Shown here piece by piece: positions 25,695-34,395 of a stretch of DNA of 64,000 nucleotides; the first letter of the stretch is position 1, and each line of letters opens with the position of its first letter. The position numbers were made by a program, and so were the translations under genes. The notes under the pieces were generated by a model, which did no database searches, was not told where the DNA came from, and was given only the letters and a program-made list of their open reading frames with translations. The DNA comes from Poseidonocella sedimentorum (GTDB taxonomy: Bacteria; Pseudomonadota; Alphaproteobacteria; Rhodobacterales; Rhodobacteraceae): contig NZ_FOYI01000011.1 of NCBI RefSeq assembly GCF_900116005.1, positions 1-64,000 on the forward strand. The letters run 5' to 3'.

Positions 25695-26178
25695 AAAAAC
25701 GCTGAGCTTTGAAGGCGCATATTCGAGACCGATGATTGTCATATCATTGTGCGTTGCCGCATCGGGTGGATCGGCGCAATCGGAACTGAGGCCGCTGGAT
25801 GACATCCTGTCGGGCAACCCGGAGACGTCTTATGCGTACACCCGGTGCGCGGCATTCTACTCGTCGATCCTGCAATGGGCTGGATCCGGGATGGGTCAGG
25901 AAGAGTACGATGGTTACAAGGAATACGGAGACGCCCTTTACTACGTTTCCATTGCAATTCGAGAAAGCCAGAGCGCCAAGAACCTAGCCCAGATCGGCAG
26001 GTCTGTTGACGCCGACGTGCAGAAAATCACCGATCTCTATGAGAGGAACTATCAAAGGAGCTACGCTTCGAGCGGGGACGCTTGGACCGGAAACTCACTT
26101 TGGGAGAGCGACGCAGAAACCTGCAAGCCGATCGCTGAAATTGCCCAAGACGCCGCCAAGGCGATAGGAGTGCGATAG
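25651..26178 (+). CDS. Hypothetical exported protein on a lower-GC insert
   Basis: I do not recognise this family. The open frame gives 175 residues from ATG 25651, but that start lies inside the dihydropyrimidinase remnant. ATG 25732 gives a 148-residue product starting MIVISLCVAASGGSAQS, a plausible short signal peptide. The mature part is acidic and rich in Tyr, Ser and Ala, with two cysteines (one in YTRCAAFY, one in AETCKPI) that could form a disulfide. A family resemblance to small periplasmic proteins with alternating Tyr/Ala helices is possible. GC content is visibly lower than in flanking genes. It ends one base before the dihydropyrimidinase start and supplies that gene's AGGAG. Confidence 0.65.
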   Translation: MLPRSFRRFSTRQTRKTLSFEGAYSRPMIVISLCVAASGGSAQSELRPLDDILSGNPETSYAYTRCAAFYSSILQWAGSGMGQEEYDGYKEYGDALYYVSIAIRESQSAKNLAQIGRSVDADVQKITDLYERNYQRSYASSGDAWTGNSLWESDAETCKPIAEIAQDAAKAIGVR

Positions 26179-26179
26179 A

Positions 26180-27634
26180 ATGTCTACAATCATAAAAAAC
26201 GGAACCATCGTAACCGCTGATCTGACCTACAAGGCGGATGTTCTTGTCGAAGGCGGGAAGATCGTCGAGATCGGTCAGGGGCTTTTGGGCGACGAGGTGC
26301 TGGATGCGAGCGGCTGTTTTGTGATGCCGGGCGGGATCGATCCGCATACGCATCTGGAGATGCCGTTCATGGGGACCTATTCCAGCGACGATTTCGAGAG
26401 TGGAACGCGGGCGGCTCTCTCAGGCGGGACGACGATGGTTGTGGATTTCGCGCTGCCTTCGCCGGAGCAGGGGCTCCTCGATGCGCTGCAGATGTGGGAC
26501 AACAAGTCGACGCGGGCGCATTGCGATTACTCGTTTCACATGGCGATCACCTGGTGGAGCGAGCAGGTGTTCGACGAGATGGAGACCGTCGTGCGCGAGC
26601 GCGGGATCAACACGTTCAAGCATTTCATGGCCTACAAGGGCGCGCTCATGGTCAATGACGATGAGATGTATGCCTCGTTCAAGCGCTGCGCGGAGTTGGG
26701 GGCTTTGCCGCTGGTCCATGCGGAGAATGGCGATGTTGTGGCCGAGCTGCAGCGCAAGTTGATGGAAGAGGGCAATGACGGGCCGGAGGCGCATGCGTTT
26801 TCCCGCCCGCCGCAGGTCGAGGGGGAGGCCACGAACCGGGCGATCATGATCGCCGACATGGCGGGGGTGCCGCTTTACGTGGTGCATACGTCTTGCGAGG
26901 AGGCGCATGAGGCGATTCGGCGGGCGCGGATGCAGGGCAAGCGGGTCTATGGCGAGCCGCTGATCCAGCATTTGACGCTTGATGACAGCGAATATGCGCA
27001 TCCCGATTGGGATCACGCGGCGCGGCGCGTCATGTCGCCGCCGTTCCGCAACAAGCAGCATCAAGACAGCCTTTGGGCGGGGCTCCAGAGCGGGTCTCTC
27101 TCCGTGGTGGCCACCGATCACTGCGCCTTCACGACCGAGCAGAAGCGCTATGGCGTGGGCGATTTCACCAAGATCCCCAACGGGACCGGCGGGCTGGAGG
27201 ACCGGATGCCGATGCTCTGGACCTATGGGGTCGGGACCGGGCGGCTCACGCCGAACGAGTTCGTGGCCGTGACCTCGACCAATATCGCCAAGATCCTGAA
27301 TTGTTACCCGAAGAAGGGCGCCGTTCTTGTCGGGGCGGATGCCGATCTCGTGGTGTGGGATCCGGAGAAGGAGAAGGTCATCAGCGCCGAGAACCAGCAG
27401 TCGGAGATCGATTACAACGTCTTTGAAGGCAAAAAGGTCAAGGGCCTGCCGCGCTATACGCTGACCCGTGGGCGCGTGGCCGTCGAGGACGGGGCGTTCA
27501 AGGGGCAGGAGGGGCATGGCGAGTTCGTCAAGCGCGAGCCGAGCACGCCGGTCGCCAAGGCGCTCTCGACATGGAAAGAGCTCACCGCGCCGCGCAAGGT
27601 GGAACGGTCGGGCATTCCGGCGAGCGGGGTGTAA
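26180..27634 (+). CDS. hydA: Dihydropyrimidinase
   Basis: Zinc amidohydrolase that opens dihydrouracil or dihydrothymine to the N-carbamoyl amino acid, the second step of reductive pyrimidine breakdown. The 484-residue product has IDPHTHLEMPFMGT (first metal histidines), HFMAYKGALMV with the carbamylated lysine, VHAENGD and VHTSCEEAH with further ligands, and ATDHCAFTTEQK with the catalytic Asp. The first ~20 codons (ATA, AAA, GTA, TCT) differ in style from the rest of the gene, which returns to the local bias by about 26240. This fits a replaced 5' end. Dihydropyrimidine dehydrogenase, the first step, is not in the window. Confidence 0.94.
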   Translation: MSTIIKNGTIVTADLTYKADVLVEGGKIVEIGQGLLGDEVLDASGCFVMPGGIDPHTHLEMPFMGTYSSDDFESGTRAALSGGTTMVVDFALPSPEQGLLDALQMWDNKSTRAHCDYSFHMAITWWSEQVFDEMETVVRERGINTFKHFMAYKGALMVNDDEMYASFKRCAELGALPLVHAENGDVVAELQRKLMEEGNDGPEAHAFSRPPQVEGEATNRAIMIADMAGVPLYVVHTSCEEAHEAIRRARMQGKRVYGEPLIQHLTLDDSEYAHPDWDHAARRVMSPPFRNKQHQDSLWAGLQSGSLSVVATDHCAFTTEQKRYGVGDFTKIPNGTGGLEDRMPMLWTYGVGTGRLTPNEFVAVTSTNIAKILNCYPKKGAVLVGADADLVVWDPEKEKVISAENQQSEIDYNVFEGKKVKGLPRYTLTRGRVAVEDGAFKGQEGHGEFVKREPSTPVAKALSTWKELTAPRKVERSGIPASGV

Positions 27635-27669
27635 GCTTGGGGGCGCTGAGAGACGTGACGGGTGAGCCG

Positions 27670-28455
27670 ATGACGCAGATGGGCGAGACGGTGGTCGCGG
27701 CCTCGGGCGTGGACCTCACCTTCGAGACGAACGACGGGCCGGTCCATGCGTTGAAGGGCGTGGATCTGGAGATTGGCAAGGGCGAATTCGTCTCATTCAT
27801 CGGGCCGTCGGGCTGCGGCAAGACGACGTTTTTGCGCTGTATCGCCGCGCTGGAGACGCCGACGGGCGGGACGCTGACGGTCAACGGGATGAGCCCGGAC
27901 GAGGCGCGGCGGGCGCGGGCCTATGGCTATGTGTTCCAGGCGGCGGGCTTGTATCCCTGGCGGACGATCGGCGGTAATATCCGCCTTCCGCTGGAGATCA
28001 TGGGCTATGACAAGGCGGCGCAGGCGGAGCGGGTCGCGCGCGTGCTGGAACTGGTCGATCTTGCCGGCTTCGAGAAGAAATATCCCTGGCAGCTTTCGGG
28101 CGGCATGCAGCAGCGGGCCTCGATCGCGCGGGCGCTGGCCTTTGACGCGGATATCCTGCTGATGGACGAGCCGTTTGGTGCGCTTGACGAGATCGTGCGC
28201 GATCACCTCAACGAGCAGCTTCTGGCGCTTTGGGCGCGGACGGGCAAGACCATCGGGTTCGTGACCCATTCGATTCCGGAGGCGGTGTACCTCTCGACCA
28301 AGATCGTCGTCATGAGCCCGCGTCCGGGGCGGATCACGGATGTGATCGAGAGCCCGCTGCCGAAGGAACGGCCGCTCGACATTCGCGACAGCAAGGAGTT
28401 CATTGAGGTGGCGCACCGGGTGCGCGAGGGGCTGCGCGCGGGGCATGAGGCATGA
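27670..28455 (+). CDS. ABC transporter ATP-binding protein (NitT/TauT type)
   Basis: The 261-residue ATPase of an importer. FIGPSGCGKTTFLRC is Walker A, SGGMQQRASIARAL the ABC signature, LLMDEPFGALDE Walker B with the catalytic Glu, and VTHSIPEAVYLS the H-loop. The family (TauB/SsuB/ThiZ) pairs with NMT1/SsuA-type binding proteins, as found here. With two permeases and a binding protein downstream it forms a complete importer. The pathway context suggests a pyrimidine or pyrimidine-like substrate. ATG 27670 (GGGTGAG upstream) is chosen over an upstream frame that overlaps dihydropyrimidinase. ATG 27679 is possible. Confidence 0.92.
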   Translation: MTQMGETVVAASGVDLTFETNDGPVHALKGVDLEIGKGEFVSFIGPSGCGKTTFLRCIAALETPTGGTLTVNGMSPDEARRARAYGYVFQAAGLYPWRTIGGNIRLPLEIMGYDKAAQAERVARVLELVDLAGFEKKYPWQLSGGMQQRASIARALAFDADILLMDEPFGALDEIVRDHLNEQLLALWARTGKTIGFVTHSIPEAVYLSTKIVVMSPRPGRITDVIESPLPKERPLDIRDSKEFIEVAHRVREGLRAGHEA

Positions 28456-28682
28456 GCGCGTTTCTCGCCATCCTCAGTGCCGTTGTCGCGGCCCTGCTGG
28501 GCCTCATCGCATACGGCGCCTTGAGCGATTTCCGGTTTCGCGGATGCCATGAAATGCCGGCAACGGAATGGGAATACACGGCAAATTGCTCCGATGGGGT
28601 CTTGGCGATACGCCTGTTCGGCCTCGGGGCGCTCATCGCCACCGGTGCCGCGGTGGTGATGTGGAGACGGCGGAATGCGTAA
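28452..28682 (+). CDS. Small two-helix membrane protein between ATPase and permease genes
   Basis: A 76-residue protein with a hydrophobic N-terminal helix (LAILSAVVAALLGLIAYGAL), a short loop with two cysteines (GCHEMPATEWEYTANCSDG), and a second helix (LGALIATGAAVVMWRRRN) ending in a basic tail. The loop cysteines would face the periplasm and could form a disulfide. Its ATG overlaps the ATPase stop (ATGA) and its stop overlaps the permease start by 8 bases, so it is fully embedded in the operon. No family recognised. Its opening resembles that of the following permease (IL..VVAA), which may be chance or a trace of duplication. Confidence 0.65.
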   Translation: MSAFLAILSAVVAALLGLIAYGALSDFRFRGCHEMPATEWEYTANCSDGVLAIRLFGLGALIATGAAVVMWRRRNA

Positions 28683-29568
28683 TCTCGGGCCTATCCTCAC
28701 GGTCGTCGCGGCGATTGTCGTGATCTGGTACGCGGGCGCGGTGGGGCTCAATGCGGCGTGGTCCAAGGATCAGGCGGCGCGGGCCGGCGTCGAGCTGAGC
28801 TTTGGCGAGATGGTGAGTCAGACGCTCTCGCAGGATCGGCCCAAACTGCCGGCGCCGCATCAGGTGGCCGTCGAACTTTGGCAGAGCACCTGGGTCGAGG
28901 AGACGCAAGGGCGGCGCGGGCTGGTGCGGAGTGGATCGCTCTCGAATCGGAGCCTTGTCTACCACGGCTGGCTGACGCTGTCGGCGACGCTTCTGGGCTT
29001 TGCCATCGGCACGGGCGCCGGGGTACTGCTGGCGGTCGGGATCGTCTACAACCGGGCGATGGACATGAGTGTCATGCCCTGGGCCATCGCGAGCCAGACC
29101 ATTCCGATCCTCGCCATCGCGCCGATGATCATCGTCGTGCTCAATTCCATCGGGATTTCAGGGCTGCTGCCCAAGGCGATCATCTCGGCCTATCTGTCGT
29201 TTTTCCCCGTGGTCGTCGGCATGGTGAAGGGGCTGCGCAGCCCTGACGCGATGCAGCTTGACTTGCTTCGGACCTATAGCGCCAGCGGGGGGCAGGCGTT
29301 CTGGAAGCTCCGGCTGCCCGCCTCGATGCCCTATTTCTTCGCCTCGCTGAAGGTCGCCATCGCGGCGTCTCTGGTCGGCGCCATCGTGGGTGAGCTGCCG
29401 GTCCAGCAAGGGGGCTTGGGCGCACGTCTTCTGGCCGGGAGCTACTATGGCCAGACGGCCCAGATCTGGGCGGCGCTCTTCGCGGCGGCGGCGCTTGCGG
29501 CGGTGCTCGTGGGGATCGTCGGCGTGATCCAGCGGCGGACGCTCACACGGATGGGGATGGCGCGATGA
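28675..29568 (+). CDS. ABC transporter permease 1 (BPD type)
   Basis: A 297-residue inner-membrane permease. An N-terminal helix (ILTVVAAIVVIWYAGAVGL) is followed by a loop, then the five-helix core with the EAA-like coupling motif around RTYSASGGQAFWKLRLPASM at roughly residue 200. Another conserved segment is LAIAPMIIVVLNSIGISG. The form matches NitT/TauT/SsuC permeases. It would dimerise with the second permease gene and couple to the upstream ATPase. The start ATG overlaps the small protein gene. Confidence 0.9.
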   Translation: MRNLGPILTVVAAIVVIWYAGAVGLNAAWSKDQAARAGVELSFGEMVSQTLSQDRPKLPAPHQVAVELWQSTWVEETQGRRGLVRSGSLSNRSLVYHGWLTLSATLLGFAIGTGAGVLLAVGIVYNRAMDMSVMPWAIASQTIPILAIAPMIIVVLNSIGISGLLPKAIISAYLSFFPVVVGMVKGLRSPDAMQLDLLRTYSASGGQAFWKLRLPASMPYFFASLKVAIAASLVGAIVGELPVQQGGLGARLLAGSYYGQTAQIWAALFAAAALAAVLVGIVGVIQRRTLTRMGMAR

Positions 29569-29607
29569 AGAATATGTTGCGGCAATTTGAGCGGTCTGGA
29601 GCTTGCC

Positions 29608-30546
29608 ATGTCTTACCGTGATTTGAAGTACGGTCGTACTGCGGACATGCTTCTCCGTATGGACGGAATATTCTTGCCAATCGCTTGCGTGGTCAGCGCA
29701 GGGTGGATCGATCCTTCACTGGGAATGATCGTTGCGGTTTGGCTGGGTGCGTGGTGGGTGAACGCTTGGATTGCCAGCTATGACATGTCCATTACGCGTC
29801 TCGCAGCGCCTGTTTTGTTTGGCGCCACACTCCTCGTCCTGTGGGAGATGGCCGTCAGGCTCTACAACATCCCGTCGGTCATCCTGCCCGCCCCGAGCGC
29901 CATCGCCGCGCGGATGGCGGCAAGCCCGGATATTCTCTGGGCGGATCTGGTTCAGACCGTCTTCAAGGGCGCGCTCTCGGGCTACCTCATCGGCTGCGGC
30001 GCGGCGGTACTCACGGCCATCGCCATCGACCGCTCGCCCTTCCTCCAGCGCGGCCTCCTGCCGGTCGGCAATTTCGTGGCGGCCCTGCCCATCGTCGGCG
30101 TCGCGCCGATCATGGTCATGTGGTTCAACTTCGGATGGGAATCAAAGGCGGCGGTGGTCGTCATCATGATCTTCTTCCCGATGCTGGTGAACACGGTCGA
30201 GGGGCTCAAGGCCACCGAGGCGATGCAGCGCGACCTGATGAAGACCTACTCGGCCGGCTACTGGCAGACGCTCTTCAAACTGCGCCTGCCCGCGGCCATG
30301 CCCTTCATCTTCAACGGGCTCAAGATAACCACCACGCTCGCGCTCATCGGCGCGATCGTTGCCGAATTTTTCGGCTCGCCGGTGCTCGGGATGGGCTTTC
30401 GAATCTCAACCAGCATCGGCTTGCTGGAACTCGAGCTCGTTTGGGCCGAGATTGTCGTGGCCGCGGTGGTGGGCTCGATGTTTTACGGCGGGGTCGCGCT
30501 TCTGGAGCGCATGGTGACCTTCTGGCACCCCTCGCAACGCGGTTAA
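29608..30546 (+). CDS. ABC transporter permease 2 with extra N-terminal membrane segment
   Basis: A 312-residue permease. Residues from about 60 onward, starting MSITRLAAPVLFGATLLVLW, form a normal ~253-residue NitT/TauT-type permease with the coupling loop KTYSAGYWQTLFKLRLPAAM. The first ~59 residues are additional and contain two hydrophobic stretches (GIFLPIACVVSAGWI, LGMIVAVWLGAWWVNAWIAS). The DNA for them uses T/A-ending codons unlike the rest. ATG 29608 has GGAG 6 bases upstream; ATG 29785, the likely ancestral start, lacks a ribosome binding site. A short frame opening at 29565 (ATGA overlap with permease 1) ends at 29621 and may be the old start. Confidence 0.85.
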   Translation: MSYRDLKYGRTADMLLRMDGIFLPIACVVSAGWIDPSLGMIVAVWLGAWWVNAWIASYDMSITRLAAPVLFGATLLVLWEMAVRLYNIPSVILPAPSAIAARMAASPDILWADLVQTVFKGALSGYLIGCGAAVLTAIAIDRSPFLQRGLLPVGNFVAALPIVGVAPIMVMWFNFGWESKAAVVVIMIFFPMLVNTVEGLKATEAMQRDLMKTYSAGYWQTLFKLRLPAAMPFIFNGLKITTTLALIGAIVAEFFGSPVLGMGFRISTSIGLLELELVWAEIVVAAVVGSMFYGGVALLERMVTFWHPSQRG

Positions 30547-30587
30547 TCAAAAAGGGCCCTCGAGCCCGGTCAACACGGGAGACCAAT

Positions 30588-31577
30588 ATGAAGACTTTCG
30601 CCAAAACCCTCAGCGCCGCCGCACTGGCAGCCATGGGCACATCCGCATGGGCGGCAGATGATCTGACGCTGCAGCTCAAATGGGTCACGCAGGCGCAGTT
30701 CGCGGGCTACTACGTCGCCCTCGAAGAAGGGTTCTACGAGGACGAAGACCTCAACGTGACGATCAAACCCGGCGGGCCGGATATCGCGCCGGTGCAGGTG
30801 CTGCTCGGTGGCGCGGCGGATGTGATGGTCGATTGGCTGCCGTCCGCACTCGCCGCGCGCGAAAACGGCGCGCCCATTGTCAACATTGCCCAGCCGTTCA
30901 AATCCTCCGGCTTGATGCTGACCTGCCTGAAGGAACACGGCATCGAGAGCCCCGAGGATTTCCCCGGCCACACGCTCGGGACATGGTTCTTCGGCAACGA
31001 GCTGCCGCTCTATTCCTGGATGTCCAAGCTCGGCTACGCGACCGACGGCTCCGAGGGCGGCGTGACGATCCAGAAGATCAACTTCAACGTCGATCCGCTG
31101 CTGCAAAAGCAGGTCGAATGCGCCACGACGATGACCTACAACGAGTATTGGCAGGTGATCGACGCAGGGCTCACCGAGGATGATCTGGTGGTCTTCAAGT
31201 ATGAGGATCAAGGGATCTCGACGCTTGAGGACGGGCTCTACACGACCGAAGAAAACCTCGCTGATCCGGAGATGGTCGACAAGCTGACGCGCTTTGTGCG
31301 GGCCTCGATGAAGGGCTGGAAATACGCCGAGGAGAACCCCGATGCGGCGGCCGAGATCGTGCTCGACTACGACGACACCGGCGCCCAGACCGAGGCGCAC
31401 CAGAAGCGGATGATGAGCGAGGTTGCCAAGCTCACAGCCGGCTCCAACGGGGCGCTTGACCCGGCCGATTTCGACCGCACGGTCGATGTGCTGCTGAGCT
31501 CCGGGGCCGATCCGGTGATCACCTCCAAGCCCGAAGGCGCCTGGACCCACGAGATCACCGATGCGGCGCTGAACTGA
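30588..31577 (+). CDS. ABC transporter substrate-binding protein (NMT1/THI5-like)
   Basis: A 329-residue periplasmic protein with a signal peptide (LSAAALAAMGTSAWA). LQLKWVTQAQFAGYYVALEE near residue 30 and the G-G-P-D-I-x-P-V-Q-V motif are typical of the NMT1/THI5 fold that binds pyrimidine-type ligands such as thiamine precursors. CATTMTYNEYWQVIDAG provides a further ligand-pocket segment. Members next to pyrimidine-catabolism genes are proposed to bind pyrimidines; the ligand is inferred from context only. CGGGAG precedes the ATG and a strong terminator follows. Confidence 0.9.
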   Translation: MKTFAKTLSAAALAAMGTSAWAADDLTLQLKWVTQAQFAGYYVALEEGFYEDEDLNVTIKPGGPDIAPVQVLLGGAADVMVDWLPSALAARENGAPIVNIAQPFKSSGLMLTCLKEHGIESPEDFPGHTLGTWFFGNELPLYSWMSKLGYATDGSEGGVTIQKINFNVDPLLQKQVECATTMTYNEYWQVIDAGLTEDDLVVFKYEDQGISTLEDGLYTTEENLADPEMVDKLTRFVRASMKGWKYAEENPDAAAEIVLDYDDTGAQTEAHQKRMMSEVAKLTAGSNGALDPADFDRTVDVLLSSGADPVITSKPEGAWTHEITDAALN

Positions 31578-31610
31578 GCCCAAGGGGCCTTGCCCGCCAC
31601 AGTGAAGAGC

Positions 31611-31637
31611 AACCCGGCATCTCGGTGCCGGGTTTTT
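31611..31637 (+). terminator. Rho-independent terminator of the pyrimidine operon
   Basis: AACCCGGCA and TGCCGGGTT form a 9-bp stem around TCTCGG, followed by TTT. It lies 34 bases after the binding-protein stop and just before the sit promoter region. Confidence 0.85.
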
Positions 31638-31678
31638 CATTTTGCGCCTGCCGATCTCGGGGCCGCGCCTTGACTTTG

Positions 31679-31694
31679 TTGAGAACGAGTCGCA
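31679..31694. promoter_or_regulatory. Possible Fur-family (Mur-type) operator upstream of sitA
   Basis: TTGAGAACGAGTCGCA has dyad-symmetric ends (TGxGA...TCxCA) and resembles Fur/Mur-type boxes that control sit genes in alphaproteobacteria. It lies 20 bases before the sitA ATG and just downstream of a possible -35 (TTGACT, 31670). The match is by eye and imperfect in the middle. Confidence 0.4.
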
Positions 31695-31713
31695 CCTAGA
31701 GGTGAAAGCTGAA

Positions 31714-32628
31714 ATGAAAGTGTGGCCAATGAAGAGTTTGCGTCTTTTGGGTGTGGCGATGGCGATGCTTGCATGTGCGGGCGGTGCGGCCGTTGCGGAG
31801 GGCAAGCTCAAGGTTGCCACCAGCTTCACCGTTCTGGCCGATATCGCGGCCAATGTGGCGGGCGATGCGGCGGAGGTCGTCTCGATCACCAAGCCCGGCG
31901 CCGAGATCCACGGCTATCAGCCCACGCCGCGCGACATCGTCGGCGCGAGCGACGCCGATCTGGTGCTTCGCAACGGGCTCAATCTCGAGCTCTGGTTCGA
32001 GCAGTTCCTGCGCAATCTCGGCGATGTGCCTTCGGTCACGGTGAGCGAGGGGATCGATCCGATCCCGATCAGCGAGGGCGCGTATGAGGGCAAGCCGAAC
32101 CCTCATGCCTGGATGGGGCTGAGCAGCGCCGAGATCTACGTGGACAACATCGCGGCCGCGCTGAGCGCGGCGGACCCGGCCCATGCGGAGAGCTTTCGCG
32201 CCAATGCCGAGGCCTACAAGGCCGAGCTCCGCGCCGCGATCGAGCCCTTGCGCGCGCGCATCGCCGCGATCCCCGAAGAGCGCCGCTGGCTGGTGAGCTG
32301 CGAAGGCGCGTTCAGCTATCTGGCGCGGGATTTCGGCATGAAAGAGCTCTATCTCTGGCCGATGAATGCCGATCAGGTCGGCACGCCGAAACAGGTCCGG
32401 GCGGTGATCGACGGGGTGCGCGAGAACAATATCCCGGTGGTCTTTTGCGAAAGCACCGTGAGCAACAAACCCGCCGAGCAGGTCGCGCGAGAAACCGGCG
32501 CAGAGTTCGGCGGCGTGCTTTACGTCGACTCGCTGAGCGAAGAGGACGGGCCCGTGCCGACCTATCTCGATCTGCTGCGCGTGACGGCAGAGACCATCGC
32601 GCGCGGGCTCGAGGGTGGCGGCGCGTGA
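31714..32628 (+). CDS. sitA: Manganese/iron ABC transporter substrate-binding protein
   Basis: A 304-residue cluster A-I binding protein. It has a signal peptide ([17 protein letters not shown]) and four metal ligand positions: His in [11 protein letters not shown], His in KPNPHAWMG, Glu in [11 protein letters not shown] and Asp in YVDSLSEE. The His-His-Glu-Asp set is that of Mn/Fe-binding members such as MntC and SitA; zinc-binding members usually have His at the third position. There is no histidine-rich loop. ATG 31714 has AGAGGTG 9 bases upstream; ATG 31729 is the alternative. First gene of sitABCD. Confidence 0.9.
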   Translation: MKVWPMKSLRLLGVAMAMLACAGGAAVAEGKLKVATSFTVLADIAANVAGDAAEVVSITKPGAEIHGYQPTPRDIVGASDADLVLRNGLNLELWFEQFLRNLGDVPSVTVSEGIDPIPISEGAYEGKPNPHAWMGLSSAEIYVDNIAAALSAADPAHAESFRANAEAYKAELRAAIEPLRARIAAIPEERRWLVSCEGAFSYLARDFGMKELYLWPMNADQVGTPKQVRAVIDGVRENNIPVVFCESTVSNKPAEQVARETGAEFGGVLYVDSLSEEDGPVPTYLDLLRVTAETIARGLEGGGA

Positions 32629-32638
32629 GGAGAACATC

Positions 32639-33538
32639 ATGCGAGATCTAGCCGAAGACCCGACCACGCAAAGCGCCGAGGGTGGCCCCGGCAGCGGCAT
32701 CCGTGCGCGGGGCCTCACCGTCACCTATCGCAACGGTCACACCGCGCTCACCGACGCCAGTTTCGAGATCCCGCGCGGCACCGTGACGGCTCTTGTCGGC
32801 ATCAACGGCGCCGGTAAATCGACGCTTTTCAAGGCGATCATGGGGTTTGTCCCGGTCGCCAGCGGGGATATTTCCCTGCTGGGCCGCGATGTGAAGACCG
32901 CGCTGCGTGAGAACCTCGTGGCCTATGTGCCGCAATCGGAGGACGTCGACTGGGCCTTCCCGGTGCTGGTCGAGGACGTGGTGATGATGGGCCGCTACGG
33001 GCGCATGGGCTTTCTGCGCCGCCCCCGCAAAGCCGATCACGAGGCGGTCGAGGCGGCGCTCGACCGCGTCAACATGCTCGATTATCGCAAGCGTCAGATC
33101 GGCGAGCTCTCGGGCGGCCAGCGCAAGCGTGTCTTTCTCGCGCGCGCCCTGGCGCAGGACGGGCAGGTGATCCTGCTCGATGAGCCGTTTACCGGGGTGG
33201 ACGTCAAGACCGAAGATCAGATCGTCGCGCTGCTGCGCGATCTGCGGGATGAAGGGCGCGTCATGTTGGTCTCGACCCACAACCTCGGCTCGGTGCCCGA
33301 GTTCTGCGACCGCACGGTCCTGATGCGCGGCACGGTGCTGGCCTATGGGCCGACGGAGACAACCTTCACGCCCGAGAACCTCGCCCAGGCCTTCGGCGGG
33401 GTCTTGCGGCAGTTCACCCTCGGCGGCACCGATCTGCACGATGACGAGGACGCCCGCGCGGTCATGATCCTGACCGATGACGAGCGGCCCTTCGTCCAGT
33501 ACGGCGACCGGACCCATACGCGTGAGGGCGGCGCGTGA
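32639..33538 (+). CDS. sitB: Manganese/iron ABC transporter ATP-binding protein
   Basis: A 299-residue ATPase for the metal importer. [19 protein letters not shown] is Walker [11 protein letters not shown] the Q-loop typical of metal ABC ATPases, [16 protein letters not shown] the signature, [11 protein letters not shown] Walker B, and STHNLG the H-loop. The ~45 residues after the ATPase core ([20 protein letters not shown] onward) are an acidic extension also seen, as I recall, in other SitB proteins. TGAGGAG precedes the ATG, 10 bases after the sitA stop. The stop overlaps the sitC start. Confidence 0.93.
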   Translation: MRDLAEDPTTQSAEGGPGSGIRARGLTVTYRNGHTALTDASFEIPRGTVTALVGINGAGKSTLFKAIMGFVPVASGDISLLGRDVKTALRENLVAYVPQSEDVDWAFPVLVEDVVMMGRYGRMGFLRRPRKADHEAVEAALDRVNMLDYRKRQIGELSGGQRKRVFLARALAQDGQVILLDEPFTGVDVKTEDQIVALLRDLRDEGRVMLVSTHNLGSVPEFCDRTVLMRGTVLAYGPTETTFTPENLAQAFGGVLRQFTLGGTDLHDDEDARAVMILTDDERPFVQYGDRTHTREGGA

Positions 33539-34395
33539 CACTGCTGGAGCCCTTCGCCTACAGCTACATGACCAACGCGATGCTCGTCTCGGCGCTGGTG
33601 GGCGGGGTTTGCGCGTTTCTGTCGGCGTATCTGATGCTCAAGGGCTGGTCGCTCATCGGCGACGCGCTCTCGCATTCGGTCGTGCCCGGGGTGGCCGGGG
33701 CCTACATGCTCGGGTTGCCGTTTGCGCTTGGCGCCTTCATCGCGGGCGGGCTCGCGGCGGGGGCGATGCTCTTTCTCTCCGAACGTTCGGGCCTCAAGAT
33801 CGACGTGATCATCGGCCTGATCTTCACCGCCTTCTTCGGGCTCGGCCTCTTCATGATTTCGGTGAGCCCCACCTCGATCGACGTGCAGGCCATCACCATG
33901 GGCAACATCCTCGCCATCTCGCCCGCCGACACGGCGCAGCTTCTGGTGATCGCGGGCGTCTCGCTGACCGTGCTCGTGCTGAAATGGCGCGATCTCATGG
34001 TCGTCTTCTTCGACGAGGCGCACGCGCGCTCCATCGGGCTGCGCCCCGAGCGGCTCAAGGCGGTGTTCTTCGTCCTGTTGTCGGCCTGTATCGTCGCGGC
34101 GATGCAGACGGTCGGGGCCTTTCTCGTCATCGCCATGGTCGTCACGCCGGGCGCGACGGCCTATCTGCTCTGCGACCGGTTCGCGCGACTCATCCTGACC
34201 TCGGTCGCCATCGGCGCGACGACGAGTTTCTTCGGGGCCTATTTCAGCTACTTCCTCGACGGGGCGACGGGCGGCGTGATCGTCACGCTCCAGACGCTGG
34301 TCTTCCTCGCCGCCTTCCTGCTCGCGCCCAAACACGGGCTCCTCGCATCGCGGGCCCGCGCCGCCGAGGCTCTTGCCCGGGGGCCGGCGCGATGA
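33535..34395 (+). CDS. sitC: Manganese/iron ABC transporter permease
   Basis: A 286-residue ABC-3 family permease with about eight hydrophobic segments. The opening [20 protein letters not shown], then [18 protein letters not shown] and [13 protein letters not shown], are the standard family motifs. It starts with GTG that overlaps the sitB stop (GTGA) and ends overlapping sitD (ATGA), so the operon is tightly coupled. Two permease genes are characteristic of SitABCD; Znu systems have one. It would pair with SitD in the membrane. Confidence 0.92.
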   Translation: MTLLEPFAYSYMTNAMLVSALVGGVCAFLSAYLMLKGWSLIGDALSHSVVPGVAGAYMLGLPFALGAFIAGGLAAGAMLFLSERSGLKIDVIIGLIFTAFFGLGLFMISVSPTSIDVQAITMGNILAISPADTAQLLVIAGVSLTVLVLKWRDLMVVFFDEAHARSIGLRPERLKAVFFVLLSACIVAAMQTVGAFLVIAMVVTPGATAYLLCDRFARLILTSVAIGATTSFFGAYFSYFLDGATGGVIVTLQTLVFLAAFLLAPKHGLLASRARAAEALARGPAR

